From the NCBI RefSeq assembly GCF_003601985.1, contig NZ_QZXA01000005.1, positions 62,001 through 126,000 on the forward strand: a stretch of DNA of 64,000 nucleotides, written 5' to 3'. This document shows positions 1 to 7,874 of the stretch, piece after piece. This stretch comes from Mesorhizobium jarvisii. GTDB taxonomy: Bacteria; Pseudomonadota; Alphaproteobacteria; Rhizobiales; Rhizobiaceae. How positions within the stretch are numbered: position 1 is the stretch's first letter; each line of letters begins with the position of its first letter. The translations under genes and the position numbers were made by a program. A model generated the notes under the pieces. It saw nothing but the letters and a program-made list of their open reading frames with translations. It did not search any database and was not told the DNA's origin.

Positions 1-118
1 CTTTTGCGCTTGTCACTCCACGTCGATCGAGGAGAGGCCCGCCGAAATCGCTCGACAGCCAGTCAATGGAACGAAAAGCGGGCGTCGGCAACCTGCCCCA
101 TCGCAATACGGAAGAGCA

Positions 119-1135
119 ATGGTAACGGCATCTGACGTCGAGTTTCCCTTACCCTTGAACACGCAGCCTATGGAGGCACGCACGGCGGAGGCGTTGCCGC
201 GAGAAGACGGTCTCTGGCAGTACGAACCGAAATGGGATGGCTTCCGCTGCATCGGCTTCAAGAGCGGCAAGGCTGTCGACCTCAGGGCAAAATCCGGCAA
301 ACCGCTCGGTCGCTATTTTCCAGAACTGATGGCGGCCTTGAGTGCGCTTGCGGCAACCGAATTCGTCATCGACGGTGAAATCATAGTGGAGATCGAGGAC
401 CGTGCCTCTTTCGACGCGCTGCAGATGCGGCTTCATCCCGCAGAGAGCCGCATCCGCAAGCTCAGTCGAGAAACTCCCGCGCAGCTGGTCGTCTTCGACA
501 TGCTTGTGGCCCCGGGAGGTCGGCTGCTGGTCGAACTGCCATTGCACGATCGGCGCGCAGAAGCTGAAGACTTGGTTGCCAAGGCAAAGACCAAGACCTT
601 GCGGCTTTCGCCGGCCACCACGAGCCTGGCGACGGCGGACAAGTGGTTGAAGGGTGCTGGTACCGGCGGTGCCACGGACGGCGTCGTGGCCAAGCTGCTC
701 AACGATCCCTACAAGCCGGGCGAACGTGCGATGGTGAAGGTAAAGCCCCTGCGCACGGCCGACTGCGTAGTGGGTGGGTTCCGCTATCAAAAGGGCAAAC
801 GACAGGTTGGATCGCTGCTGCTCGGGCTATACAATGGCGATGGTCTGCTCGACCATGTCGGCTTCACATCAACCATCGCCAATGACGAGCGTGCGGTGCT
901 GACGCAAAGGCTGGGACATCTGCTTGGCGGATCCGGCTTCACCGGCAAGGCGCCGGGCGGCCCGAGCCGCTGGAGCACCGAGCGTAGTGGCGAATGGGAG
1001 CCGGTCAGACCGGAGCTGGTCGTGGAGGTTCGCTTCGACCAGGTCACCGGCAACCGCTTCCGGCATGGAACGAAGCTTTTGCGCTGGCGCCCGGACAAGG
1101 AGCCAAGCCAATGTACGTTTGGGCAGATAGAATAG
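119..1135 (+). CDS. ATP-dependent DNA ligase (LigC/LigD ligase-domain type)
   Basis: Seals DNA nicks by way of a lysine-AMP intermediate; this stand-alone form is typical of bacterial non-homologous end joining or accessory repair. The adenylation motif reads EPKWDGFR with catalytic Lys38; conserved ligase motifs follow (FVIDGEI, the DGVVAK block near residue 185, and MVKVKPLRTADCVVGGF), then an OB-fold ending with RPELVVEVRFDQ. At 338 aa it is the length of a ligase-only protein, with no polymerase or nuclease domain. The ribosome site is weak (GAAGAG), and the frame is open back to the window edge, so the start is not certain. Another frame, open from base 3 and ending at 125, could be the tail of an upstream gene overlapping this start. 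Confidence 0.85.
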   Translation: MVTASDVEFPLPLNTQPMEARTAEALPREDGLWQYEPKWDGFRCIGFKSGKAVDLRAKSGKPLGRYFPELMAALSALAATEFVIDGEIIVEIEDRASFDALQMRLHPAESRIRKLSRETPAQLVVFDMLVAPGGRLLVELPLHDRRAEAEDLVAKAKTKTLRLSPATTSLATADKWLKGAGTGGATDGVVAKLLNDPYKPGERAMVKVKPLRTADCVVGGFRYQKGKRQVGSLLLGLYNGDGLLDHVGFTSTIANDERAVLTQRLGHLLGGSGFTGKAPGGPSRWSTERSGEWEPVRPELVVEVRFDQVTGNRFRHGTKLLRWRPDKEPSQCTFGQIE

Positions 1136-1393
1136 TCGAAGCCTACTGGTGCGCCGGGTGCACTATCGATGTGGCTGATCTTCGCGCATGGCGTTATAGA
1201 CAAGCAGGCCCGCCGCTAATGACACGGCAGCGCCGACCATATCGCTGCCCGTCAGCCCTAAATAATAAACGAAAGCGAATGTCAGCTCGGCCATGGGTTC
1301 CACCAAAAGGGTTCTCCGAGACAACCCTTAAGGATCGCTAATGTTCCAATCGTTTGAGTCGAGGTCAGCGCCGTCGAAAACGGCAGCCATAGC

Positions 1394-1922
1394 TTGTGCG
1401 AGGGCCGCTGGTGGCTTGTTCTGTTCTGGGAAAAAGAGATGCCTAAGGCGGCCATGTTCAACGCCAGGATTGAAGGCATCGATACCGCAGCGGCCTTCCG
1501 GGACGTATTCAAGTCGAAACGCTGCCTGATCCCGGCCGATGGCTTCTACGAATGGACGATCTCGTCGGCCGGCGGCAAGAAAGATCCTTGGCACATCTAC
1601 CTGCCGGACTACGCGCCTTTTTCGTTCGTCGGGCTCTGGGCGTATAACACTAATCTCGATGTCGCCAGCTGCACAATCATCCCCAGCCGGCCGGCGAGCC
1701 GAATGAAAAACCCACGACCGGCAGCCGGCAATCCTCGACCAGGCCTATTACGACGCATGGCTCGACCCGGGGACGCCGAAGGAATATCTGAAAGATATCC
1801 TCAGCCACGACATCGACGGCCAGTTGCAGTTCAACCGAGTTGGGCGCGACGTCAATTCGACCGTCATAAACAGGCAGCCGAATGATCACCCTGCCCTGGT
1901 CGGACCGATCAATCCGCTATGA
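1394..1922 (+). pseudogene. Broken SOS-associated peptidase (SRAP/YedK/HMCES family)
   Basis: SRAP proteins form a thiazolidine crosslink to abasic sites in single-stranded DNA through Cys2. The core is recognisable (FNARIEG, then CLIPADGFYEW and PFSFVGLWAYN), but the first reading frame leaves the family after SCTII near 1680. The rest continues in another frame from about 1705 (HDRQPAILDQAYYDAWLD up to the TGA at 1920-1922), which contains the conserved His of the family. The N-terminus that should carry the catalytic MCGR start is missing. At least one frameshift plus the 5' loss make this non-functional. It lies next to a DNA ligase, so the block looks like a decayed repair cluster. Confidence 0.75.
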
Positions 1923-2322
1923 GCGACCCATCAAGCTTGCCGAAGGCATGACGGCGGCGCGGCAAAGTGGACGGATCGAAAATCATGTCTGCGAGTTTGA
2001 CGTGTGCGGGAAGCGCGCGCCGTTCGGATTTGCAAAGCCGACAACCATCACATTGGTCTGTTTCGAACATCGCGAACACGGCGACAGCTATTTGGCGGGG
2101 GGTGAGATGATCAGTCGACCAAGAGAAGCGAACGATTATCCAGACCGAGTCATCGACTGCCAGGAGGCGATGGAGCCCGGCTTCCAGGCCATCGTTGATT
2201 GCATGCTGCGGTCACTGAAGCGGCTGATCGCAGCGGACAATATGACTCAGAAAGAGAACGCGAGGACGGAAACACAGCTCGCAATCGCTCGGGCCATGAT
2301 GCGCGCCGGCAGGCCATTTTAG
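1882..2322 (+). CDS. Hypothetical protein with a Cys-rich N-terminal segment
   Basis: I do not recognise a named family. The protein has cysteines spaced as HVCEFDVCGKR and later LVCFEHRE, which could bind a metal, followed by a helical C-terminal half with many Lys and Arg. The open frame begins inside the tail of the broken SRAP gene; the ATG at 1948 is an equally reasonable start and would leave a 124-aa protein free of that overlap. No strong ribosome site is visible for either start. It could be a real island gene, but codon evidence is modest. Confidence 0.4.
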   Translation: MITLPWSDRSIRYERPIKLAEGMTAARQSGRIENHVCEFDVCGKRAPFGFAKPTTITLVCFEHREHGDSYLAGGEMISRPREANDYPDRVIDCQEAMEPGFQAIVDCMLRSLKRLIAADNMTQKENARTETQLAIARAMMRAGRPF

Positions 2323-2653
2323 GGTCCTAATCGGGATTCCGATGAATGGCGGTGGTGCTGGGGTGAGGCTTAGGAAGGAGCCGGGCCACAAGCTTCCCGA
2401 CGGTGAAGCAGGCATCATCGAAAAATGCGAGATGTAGGCTCGCCGAGAATAACCCCAACGAAATCTCAGCGAGCCAGCCGCCCCGGCATGAGGGACATAA
2501 CAGGGCGACTAAATTGCTTTACGAGCCCGCCCTCCAAAAAGTTGCCTGAAATCGTCAAGCGCATCCGAAAGGGAGCCTTTAGCTTACCCCCTGGAACATT
2601 TCGACGCGTGCTGGATTAACACGGCATCCGTTGGTTGGTGGCAGGACCAGAGT
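2323..2653. other. No recognisable gene
   Basis: These 331 bases hold only short open frames. The longest reads rightwards at 2425-2619 (64 codons) and has no ribosome site or family resemblance that I can see. I see no tRNA, repeat or clear hairpin. Confidence 0.5.
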
Positions 2654-2899
2654 GTGATTTCGATAACCCCCGATGGTTCAGAAGAGAAACCCCCACGGAT
2701 GGGCATCCTTCCAATCATCGCGGCTACCGTTTTTGTTATGGCGGTGGGATGGTCTGTCTTTGAATTGTTCATCGAACTGCCAAAAACGCAATGGAACAGT
2801 CAGACGGAAGAAAGCCCCGGCTCGGCGTTCAATGGCGTACCAAGCGACCAAAACCCTAAGTTCGGCAAAAGTGCCCCTTCAAGGCTGGGCGGCGATTGA
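2654..2899 (+). CDS. Putative small single-span membrane protein
   Basis: A short frame whose one clear feature is a hydrophobic segment (GILPIIAATVFVMAVGWSVF) followed by a polar tail of about 45 residues. That suggests one membrane span near the N-terminus. The frame opens with GTG at 2654; ATG at 2699 would start right at the hydrophobic segment and is perhaps the more natural choice. No family is recognised, so it may be a chance frame with a hydrophobic stretch. Confidence 0.35.
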   Translation: MISITPDGSEEKPPRMGILPIIAATVFVMAVGWSVFELFIELPKTQWNSQTEESPGSAFNGVPSDQNPKFGKSAPSRLGGD

Positions 2900-2972
2900 A
2901 GCTCTTGCCGACGCGGGTGGCCTCGGCCGCATCAGAAACCATACGCGGCGCCGAATGTTCCATCGCGCACCG

Positions 2973-3040
2973 TCAACGCTTCTTCGGCGTCGGCTTGATC
3001 TCCTCGACCCGCACCTGTCGCCGATCTACTTGGCTGGTGC
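2973..3040 (-). pseudogene. Decayed copy of the 38-aa gene at 4972-5088
   Basis: Read on the minus strand, this stretch matches the C-terminal half of the small gene at 4972-5088 (core VRVEEI here, VRVQEI there, and the same GATCGGCGACA lead-in). One A is missing in the run before GTGCGG, which shifts the frame, and a stop lies upstream in the original frame. It sits beside the first zinc-ribbon gene, as the intact copy sits beside the second, so it is part of a duplicated module. Confidence 0.5.
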
Positions 3041-3136
3041 GAGTGCTTGTACGAAAATTCTGATTCCGATGAAACCCATCGGCTCCTCCATTCGTTTTGA
3101 GCACCGGTTTTGCCCGAGTGGAAGAGACGAAGTGCC

Positions 3137-3328
3137 ATGCCCTTGTCCGATGAACTGCGCGATGTAGCGATCGAGTTTCACTGTCCGGTCTGTTCATATC
3201 CGACGGTGAGAAAGGGATCCTGGCTGAGAACGGTCGGCAGCTTCAAATGCGAAAGCTGCGAGACGAAGGTGAGGATTGGCTACGAAGACAAGCTGGCGAT
3301 TTTTGAGCGCCACCTGAGAAAACGATAA
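3137..3328 (+). CDS. Small zinc-ribbon protein, copy 1
   Basis: A 63-aa protein with two CxxC knuckles (CPVC and CESC) about 22 residues apart, followed by a basic, helical tail (VRIGYEDKLAIFERHL). The layout suggests one structural zinc and a nucleic-acid or protein-binding role, which is inference. I chose the ATG at 3137 because GAAGAGA lies upstream and because the paralogue at 4750 begins with the same MPLS-ELRDVAIEF. The two copies differ at scattered positions but keep all four cysteines. Confidence 0.65.
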   Translation: MPLSDELRDVAIEFHCPVCSYPTVRKGSWLRTVGSFKCESCETKVRIGYEDKLAIFERHLRKR

Positions 3329-3728
3329 ACCGCTGGTTCGTTGAGATGTTTCTCTGGTTGATTCCTGCTGATCGAAGCCTCCGGCAGTGGTTCGTCCGTG
3401 TGGTCGATGGCGACGAAGAACTGACCCGATCATTCGAATTGGATTCGTTCGCCCTGGCGTACGCCGAAGGCCAACGACGACGCCTCGGGCTTCCTGTCTC
3501 CGATCGGCTGTAGCCAACGTTGGGGAATGGCCGGTGCGGTGGGGGCGTTGGGGCACGACGGACACCGCACCGGCCATTGCGGTGGGGGCTCGGGTTCCTC
3601 CCCGCGTAATTGACTTACCCCTACGTAAGCCATCCCGCAATTAAGCCTGTTGACCTACGCCGCAGGCGGCCGCGCCAGGTCCTGTTCCCATTCCATCGGA
3701 TGAACGGAGGATCGTCGCCGGTGATACC
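3329..3728. other. No recognisable gene
   Basis: Both strands carry open frames here because the stretch is GC-rich and stop-poor, but none has a ribosome site with a family-like protein. A near-direct repeat of GCCGGTGCGGTGGGG / CACCGCACCGGCCATTGCGG makes an imperfect inverted repeat around 3530-3590. No function is assigned. Confidence 0.4.
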
Positions 3729-3896
3729 TTAGGCCGAACCGCCTCCAAACCAGTGAATGAACTCGACTTCCTTGCCGGTCACTTCTCGCACCGTCTTCAA
3801 CAGAGTCTCATGCAGAACACGCGTTGCCCGGTAGTGATCACATGTAGGCGATATCAGCGGCTTCATGATGCTCTTGTGCAGCGCTTCCTCTGCTAT
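3729..3896 (-). pseudogene. 5'-truncated copy of the gene at 5574-5798
   Basis: The minus strand encodes ALHKSIMKPLISPTCDHYRA and ends in WFGGGSA, nearly identical to the last 50 residues of the intact gene at 5574-5798. The first 24 or so residues and the start codon are absent: homology stops near 3896, just before a hairpin (CGAAGGCGG/CCGCCTTCG, 3901-3930) that follows the next gene. It is the third member of the duplicated module (38-aa gene, zinc ribbon, this gene). Confidence 0.7.
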
Positions 3897-3941
3897 TACT
3901 CGAAGGCGGACCTTGGGCCCGCCTTCGACGTCCGGCTAGAT

Positions 3942-4223
3942 TCAGCCGCCCATCTTCTTTGCCATGGCGCAGAAATCTGCGTGCGACTTGTTGAGCGTGG
4001 TATCGCCGCAATCTTTCAACACCGCTTTCTGTTCATCGGGTTTCATGGCCGCCCATGCGGTCTTGAAATCCTTTTCCGTCTTCAATGTTTTCATGCCGGC
4101 ATCGGTGAAGAACGGCGACATCTTTGCCGGATCGTCGAGTGCAGATGTGTTGCCAGCGGCAAGAGCCGAACCGGTCATCATGGAAAGGGCAATCGCGCCC
4201 ACTGTGAGCTTCTTGATGTTCAT
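3942..4223 (-). CDS. Small secreted protein, unknown function
   Basis: A 93-aa protein with a clear Sec signal peptide (basic MNIKK, hydrophobic core, cut after SALA). The mature part is helical and carries two cysteines (KDCGD and DFCAM) that could form a disulfide in the periplasm. The start is supported by a strong AGGAGG seven bases before the ATG. Similar small periplasmic proteins are common in rhizobia, but I know of no assigned role. A GC-rich hairpin at 3901-3930 follows the gene and may end its transcript, though it lacks a T-run. Confidence 0.7.
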   Translation of the reverse strand: MNIKKLTVGAIALSMMTGSALAAGNTSALDDPAKMSPFFTDAGMKTLKTEKDFKTAWAAMKPDEQKAVLKDCGDTTLNKSHADFCAMAKKMGG

Positions 4224-4749
4224 CTGAGTATCCTCCTGTCACGATTCAACAAGACGTGACCTATAAAAGAAACGTCCATTTGCCCGAACCGGTTCCCGGC
4301 TGCGCCCTTACGAATTGGCAATTACTAATCGCGCCAACGCTTGCCGGTTGGTCGCCGCAGACAGCCGCCTTTAGGTGTCCCCTGTCAAAATCACGCTGAG
4401 TTCACGCCAGCGGGACGAAGCTTGATCGTGAAATCGGCCGGCCGGGCCTGCCTTAGAAGCCAGAACGAGCGAGCAGGTCGGATCGAGTGCCCTCGCCAAA
4501 TGTGGGGTCGTTGAAGCGCGGCGCGTTGCTGGGGTGGAAACTCGCTAAGAAGGCAAAATGGCATGGTTGTCATAGAGAAGCAGTTAACAAGGTCTGGTGT
4601 TGCGGGTTTGGTTCCGAGGCGCTGGAACATTAGACCTCGCTAAAGGTTGCCAGAGCGGGCGGCGTTCCAACACTTCAGCAAGTCCCGCGATCCTTGGCCG
4701 TCTGCCGCTGCCGTAAAATGGGCGGCGGTTCGTCAATCGGAGAGATGCG
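4224..4749. other. Intergenic stretch without a recognised gene
   Basis: The bases next to 4224 hold the promoter region of the secreted-protein gene. The remainder has a minus-strand open frame at 4391-4630 without a ribosome site or recognisable product. Base composition is less GC-rich than the core genome. I looked for insertion-sequence ends and found none I could pair. Confidence 0.4.
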
Positions 4750-4941
4750 ATGCCCCTGTCCAATGAACTGCGCGACGTGGCGATAGAGTTTCAATGTCCG
4801 GCCTGTTCACACTCGACGAAAAAAATGGGTTCGTGGGTAACAACGATCGCCAGTTTCAAATGCGACGGCTGCAAGGCGAAGGTGCGCATTGGCTACGAAT
4901 ACAAGCTGGCGATGTTCGAACGCCACCTAAGACAACGGTGA
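4750..4941 (+). CDS. Small zinc-ribbon protein, copy 2
   Basis: Paralogue of the 3137-3328 gene: 63 aa, same start MPLSNELRDVAIEF, cysteine pairs CPAC and CDGC, and the same tail VRIGYEYKLAMFERHL. GGAGAG lies six bases before the ATG. The conservation of all four cysteines while other positions drift suggests both copies were under selection after duplication. The function is unknown; a single zinc-ribbon fold is inferred from the spacing. Confidence 0.65.
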   Translation: MPLSNELRDVAIEFQCPACSHSTKKMGSWVTTIASFKCDGCKAKVRIGYEYKLAMFERHLRQR

Positions 4942-4971
4942 TTTCACGCCGCCGGAAGATCTTACCACCGC

Positions 4972-5088
4972 TTAGCCTAGCACTGCCCTGGGCTTCGACG
5001 TGATCTCCTGGACCCGCACCTTGTCGCCGATCTCCTTCGCCGTATCGAACGTTGCGGCTTGTCTTGTCGTTGCAGGCTTGTCGACCAT
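4972..5088 (-). CDS. Very small ORF (38 aa), member of the duplicated module
   Basis: ATG at 5088 with GGGGCAG upstream, ending at a TAA at 4972. The protein begins MVDKPATTRQ, carries DTAKEIGDKVRVQEI and ends RAVLG. It matches a degraded copy near 2973-3040, which lies next to the other zinc-ribbon gene. It faces the zinc-ribbon gene at 4750-4941 tail to tail, 30 bp apart. Its role is unknown; the recurrence beside the same neighbour is the main argument that it is real. Confidence 0.45.
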   Translation of the reverse strand: MVDKPATTRQAATFDTAKEIGDKVRVQEITSKPRAVLG

Positions 5089-5372
5089 CGCTGCCCCGTA
5101 ACGTCGAAAGCCCGCACTCCTCTGGCGGAGAGAGCGCGGGCCGATCGGATACCGATCTTCGGCAAGAAGGCGATTGAGGGCACCCCACCTGCCGCGCTGA
5201 TCAACTTTCAGAGACAGCTAATGTTCCCGGAGACGATAGCGCGCCTCATTCGCCAATATTCGAGGGTATGTGTGCCGTGCGAGGGTTCAACCTGCGACGG
5301 CTTATTCAGACTTTCTAATTTAATATTTGACCGTCGGCGCCAAGATCGTAGGCGCCACTGTCGTGCACCGAA

Positions 5373-5411
5373 GGAAAAGCCCGGTTGCGCCCCCCGCGCC
5401 GGGCTTTTTCC
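5373..5411. terminator. Strong bidirectional hairpin terminator
   Basis: GGAAAAGCCCGG pairs with CCGGGCTTTTTCC around a GC-rich loop. The T-run reads as a rho-independent terminator on the plus strand, with an A-run giving the same on the minus strand. No plus-strand gene of normal size ends just upstream, so it may end a short RNA (bases about 5290-5411, which also hold a GGCGCC...GGCGCC stem). Confidence 0.7.
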
Positions 5412-5573
5412 TCTATCCCCAGAAGAGCGGTGATCTATGGGCAAGACTAAGGTCTTGCTCCTTGCCCAGCGAAGGTCTGACGTTACCACTTTGGTTCCGG
5501 TAACATTCGTTGGACGTTCCGTATTTTAGCCAAAACTGATGTATTCTGATTCAAGTGGGCGGCGCTAAAACGC

Positions 5574-5798
5574 TTAGGCCGAGCCGCCCCCAAACCAGCG
5601 GACAAACTCGACTTCTTTCCCAGTCACTTCTCGCACCGTCTTCAACAGCACCTCATGCAGGGTTCGCGTTGCGCGGTAGTGATCGCATGTAGGTGAGATG
5701 AGCGGCTTCACGATGCTCTTGTGCAGCGCTTCCGCTGCTACCAGGAAGCTTTCGATTTCAGCTTGGGATAACTGCTTGGAAGGTTTGGTTCTGGCCAT
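5574..5798 (-). CDS. Conserved small hypothetical protein (intact copy)
   Basis: A 74-aa, mostly helical protein that starts MARTKPSKQLSQAEIESFL and ends in WFGGGSA. GGAGA sits seven bases before the ATG. A 5'-truncated copy lies at 3729-3896, so this is the parental or surviving member. I recognise no family. The Cys-His pair (TCDHYRA) is kept in both copies. Confidence 0.6.
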   Translation of the reverse strand: MARTKPSKQLSQAEIESFLVAAEALHKSIVKPLISPTCDHYRATRTLHEVLLKTVREVTGKEVEFVRWFGGGSA

Positions 5799-5873
5799 TG
5801 GCGATCTCCGTTTGAATGAAGGGTCGCCGCAACGGGAGGATTATATTCCTCTGATCGAGCTCTCTGACAAGGG

Positions 5874-6095
5874 CTAGTCGGTCAGGCCGGGGTCGTAATG
5901 CACAATCGCGTCGAGGATAGTGCGGTAGAGGCTGTCGACCTCTTCGTCGATCTCTGCCCGCTTGATGCCGAGCGCCTTAGCGTCGGCGATCAGCTTATTG
6001 GTCAGTTCGTCGACCGAGATGACGTCGGCCTTGGTCGTCTCAGGGACGTTGTTGGCCAGCCATTGATCTAGGAAGTTGATTCCGCGCGAGCTCAT
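5874..6095 (-). CDS. DUF768 family protein
   Basis: A 73-aa protein beginning MSSRGINFLDQWLANNVPE, with an acidic helical body and the ending AIVHYDPGLTD. This pattern matches DUF768 as I know it, a family of unknown function found almost only in Mesorhizobium, often in several copies per genome. No strong ribosome site is visible. It supports the taxonomic placement of the window more than it informs on function. Confidence 0.75.
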   Translation of the reverse strand: MSSRGINFLDQWLANNVPETTKADVISVDELTNKLIADAKALGIKRAEIDEEVDSLYRTILDAIVHYDPGLTD

Positions 6096-6164
6096 CGAGA
6101 ATTAAGCTCGCGAGCGGTCTTCGGTTCCGTTAGTCGATTTCGATGATCTTCCTGGCGCGCTTCA

Positions 6165-6941
6165 CTATCGTTTTCTGGCGACCACTAAGAAATTCTGAGC
6201 AAAGCGTGCTGGGACGCCAGCTCTCCTGCATATCGTCTCAACAGGCCCGACCAACATTTCGCAAAGCGTCGGCAACAGCCACCCGGGTCGCGGCAAAAAC
6301 CCATAACCGATGACCCGTTCGACGACAAACCCGTTGGAAACGAGCATTTGGCGATATGCGTGGATGCTCAACGTACTGCGAACCACGCGCCCCTGAAATC
6401 GGTTGAGAAAGCGGTAGACCAGCCCCATCGGCGAGGTTGCGTTCATGTGGATGTTCGAAACCAGCAACCCACCGTCGTTCAAATGCTCATGAATTGCCGA
6501 CAGTGCGTCCCGCTTAAGAGTGTCTTCAGCGTTCAAGAAGAATCGAAAAGCTGTAACCACGTCGAATCTTCTCGAAAGGGGGGCAACCGTCAGATCGGCT
6601 TTCACCAGCTTGACGTTGCCCGGGACCCGCGCGCAAGCAAGCATGGATTGAGAGACGTCAACGCCAACGACCTCACCGAACAATGGACCTGCAACAGCTG
6701 CGACGCGGCCCGTGCCGCACGCGAAGTCGAGGCAGCTGCGAACCGGCCCGCCAAGAGGGCTGAGAATGCCTTCCACCAGGGGGCGTTCGATCCGCGACCA
6801 CAAGGCAGCATAGTAGCCGGAACGGAAGGTTTCGGCGTAATCGGTGCCGTAGCCTGGCTTCTGATGGCTCGATCGGTAATCGGTATAAGCGCTCCCCTCG
6901 AGTGACCGCTCGGTCAATACATCACCATGAGAACCGCCCAT
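6165..6941 (-). CDS. Class I SAM-dependent methyltransferase
   Basis: The glycine-rich SAM motif is CLDFACGTGRVA, followed by GVDVSQSML (acidic residue that would bind the ribose) and a motif IV region FDVVTAFRFFLN; the C-terminal third is hydrophobic (LPTLCEMLVGPVETI). The substrate is not evident. The open frame extends to 6980, but GGAGG lies eight bases before the ATG at 6941, so I chose that start, giving 258 aa. It stands alone between hypothetical genes. Confidence 0.75.
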   Translation of the reverse strand: MGGSHGDVLTERSLEGSAYTDYRSSHQKPGYGTDYAETFRSGYYAALWSRIERPLVEGILSPLGGPVRSCLDFACGTGRVAAVAGPLFGEVVGVDVSQSMLACARVPGNVKLVKADLTVAPLSRRFDVVTAFRFFLNAEDTLKRDALSAIHEHLNDGGLLVSNIHMNATSPMGLVYRFLNRFQGRVVRSTLSIHAYRQMLVSNGFVVERVIGYGFLPRPGWLLPTLCEMLVGPVETICRRAGVPARFAQNFLVVARKR

Positions 6942-7088
6942 CACAACAACCTCCGTTTTGGGCTTGCTAATAGATTTCACTCGTCCTGATCGATCGTCAT
7001 CCGTTCACATGACGCAGACCTTACAAAGATGTAAGGAAAGGGAGCAGAATTCCGACTATGGATGGTGGATCATTGCTACCTCGCGTGC

Positions 7089-7390
7089 TCATTCCTCCCG
7101 AAAGTCCTGCAGCGAGGCGTGGCGGAGGTCGTCTTCCCCCCGCAGATGCTTCACACGGCCGATCAACCCGGCTTAACCCACTGCGTCGCTGGCCGCTTCA
7201 TGGCCTTTGGCGCCGGCCCTGCGTACTCCTGGACACGTTTCCACAGCCGCTCCCGGATGGCGCGGCTGGAGTTGACGAAAGCCGAGCCAACATAGCGGCC
7301 GGTCTTGCGATCGGCCATCAGGGCAAATGCCGGCTTGCCGGCCTCACGCTCGACGCCGAGCAGCTCGTATTCGTCGAGGGTCGGCATCAA
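7089..7390 (-). pseudogene. 3' remnant of a second ATP-dependent DNA ligase
   Basis: The frame encodes the C-terminal OB region of a LigD-type ligase (FALMADRKTGRYVGSAFV, RERLWKRV, QWVKPG) and then stops at 7163. In the next frame the family ending continues (LIGRVKHLRGEDDLRHASLQ) to a TGA at 7089-7091, so one base has been lost right after the conserved WVKPG. The adenylation domain and catalytic lysine are absent. It is not a fragment of the ligase at 119-1135, whose C-terminus differs. It indicates that the island once held a fuller end-joining set. Confidence 0.6.
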
Positions 7391-7499
7391 CGGCGGTATG
7401 AACTTCAGACGTATGCACTGACTCGTAAAAGCCGCGATTCAATTAGCATATGCTAAAATGATTCCGGAACTTTTATTGCGACACGAGGTTCGATCGGCC

Positions 7500-7664
7500 A
7501 TGACGAAGCTATCAGACCTTGTGCCACTCATTCCCGGCCAGCTGCACGGTGGCGTCCTCATCCGCGAAGAGGGCCATTTCTACAACTGCCCGAACTGCGG
7601 CCAGAAGGTCGATCAGCGCGACTTACGCCAAGTCTTCTGGCATGAAGAGGGCACGAGCCTCTAG
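7500..7664 (+). CDS. Small hypothetical protein with one CxxC knuckle
   Basis: From the ATG at 7500 this gives 54 aa with YNCPNCGQKVDQRDLRQVFWHEE near the end; one CPxC pair and a nearby His could bind zinc, perhaps as a dimer. An earlier in-frame ATG at 7458 adds 14 residues with no better ribosome site. Its layout resembles the zinc-ribbon genes at 3137 and 4750 only in a general way. Unknown function. Confidence 0.45.
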   Translation: MTKLSDLVPLIPGQLHGGVLIREEGHFYNCPNCGQKVDQRDLRQVFWHEEGTSL

Positions 7665-7747
7665 ACCCCGAAACCGTTGCGACGATTCTCGAGTTTTCTC
7701 GGAAAAAGTAACAAGCCGGGTACCGCCGATCACAGGGCAAAGAAAGA

Positions 7748-7777
7748 GCCCGCCCGCAATGGGAACCGAGGGCGGGC
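7748..7777 (-). terminator. Terminator for the gene at 7875-8285
   Basis: GCCCGCCC pairs with GGGCGGGC across a 14-base loop, and on the minus strand the stem is followed by TCTTTCTTT. It lies about 100 bases downstream of the stop of the membrane-protein gene read on that strand. Confidence 0.65.
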
Positions 7778-7874
7778 CAACAGCTGGCTACGGATCAACC
7801 CATCATAGGTCAACGGGCAGCGAAGGGTTGGTTGCCAAAGGGTAGCATCGTCGCTCAAGCCGCTTCTGGCGACC

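Noticed and set aside
4391..4630. Transposase remnant or insertion-sequence end
   Set aside because: I found no inverted-repeat ends, no target duplication and no DDE-type motif in either strand.
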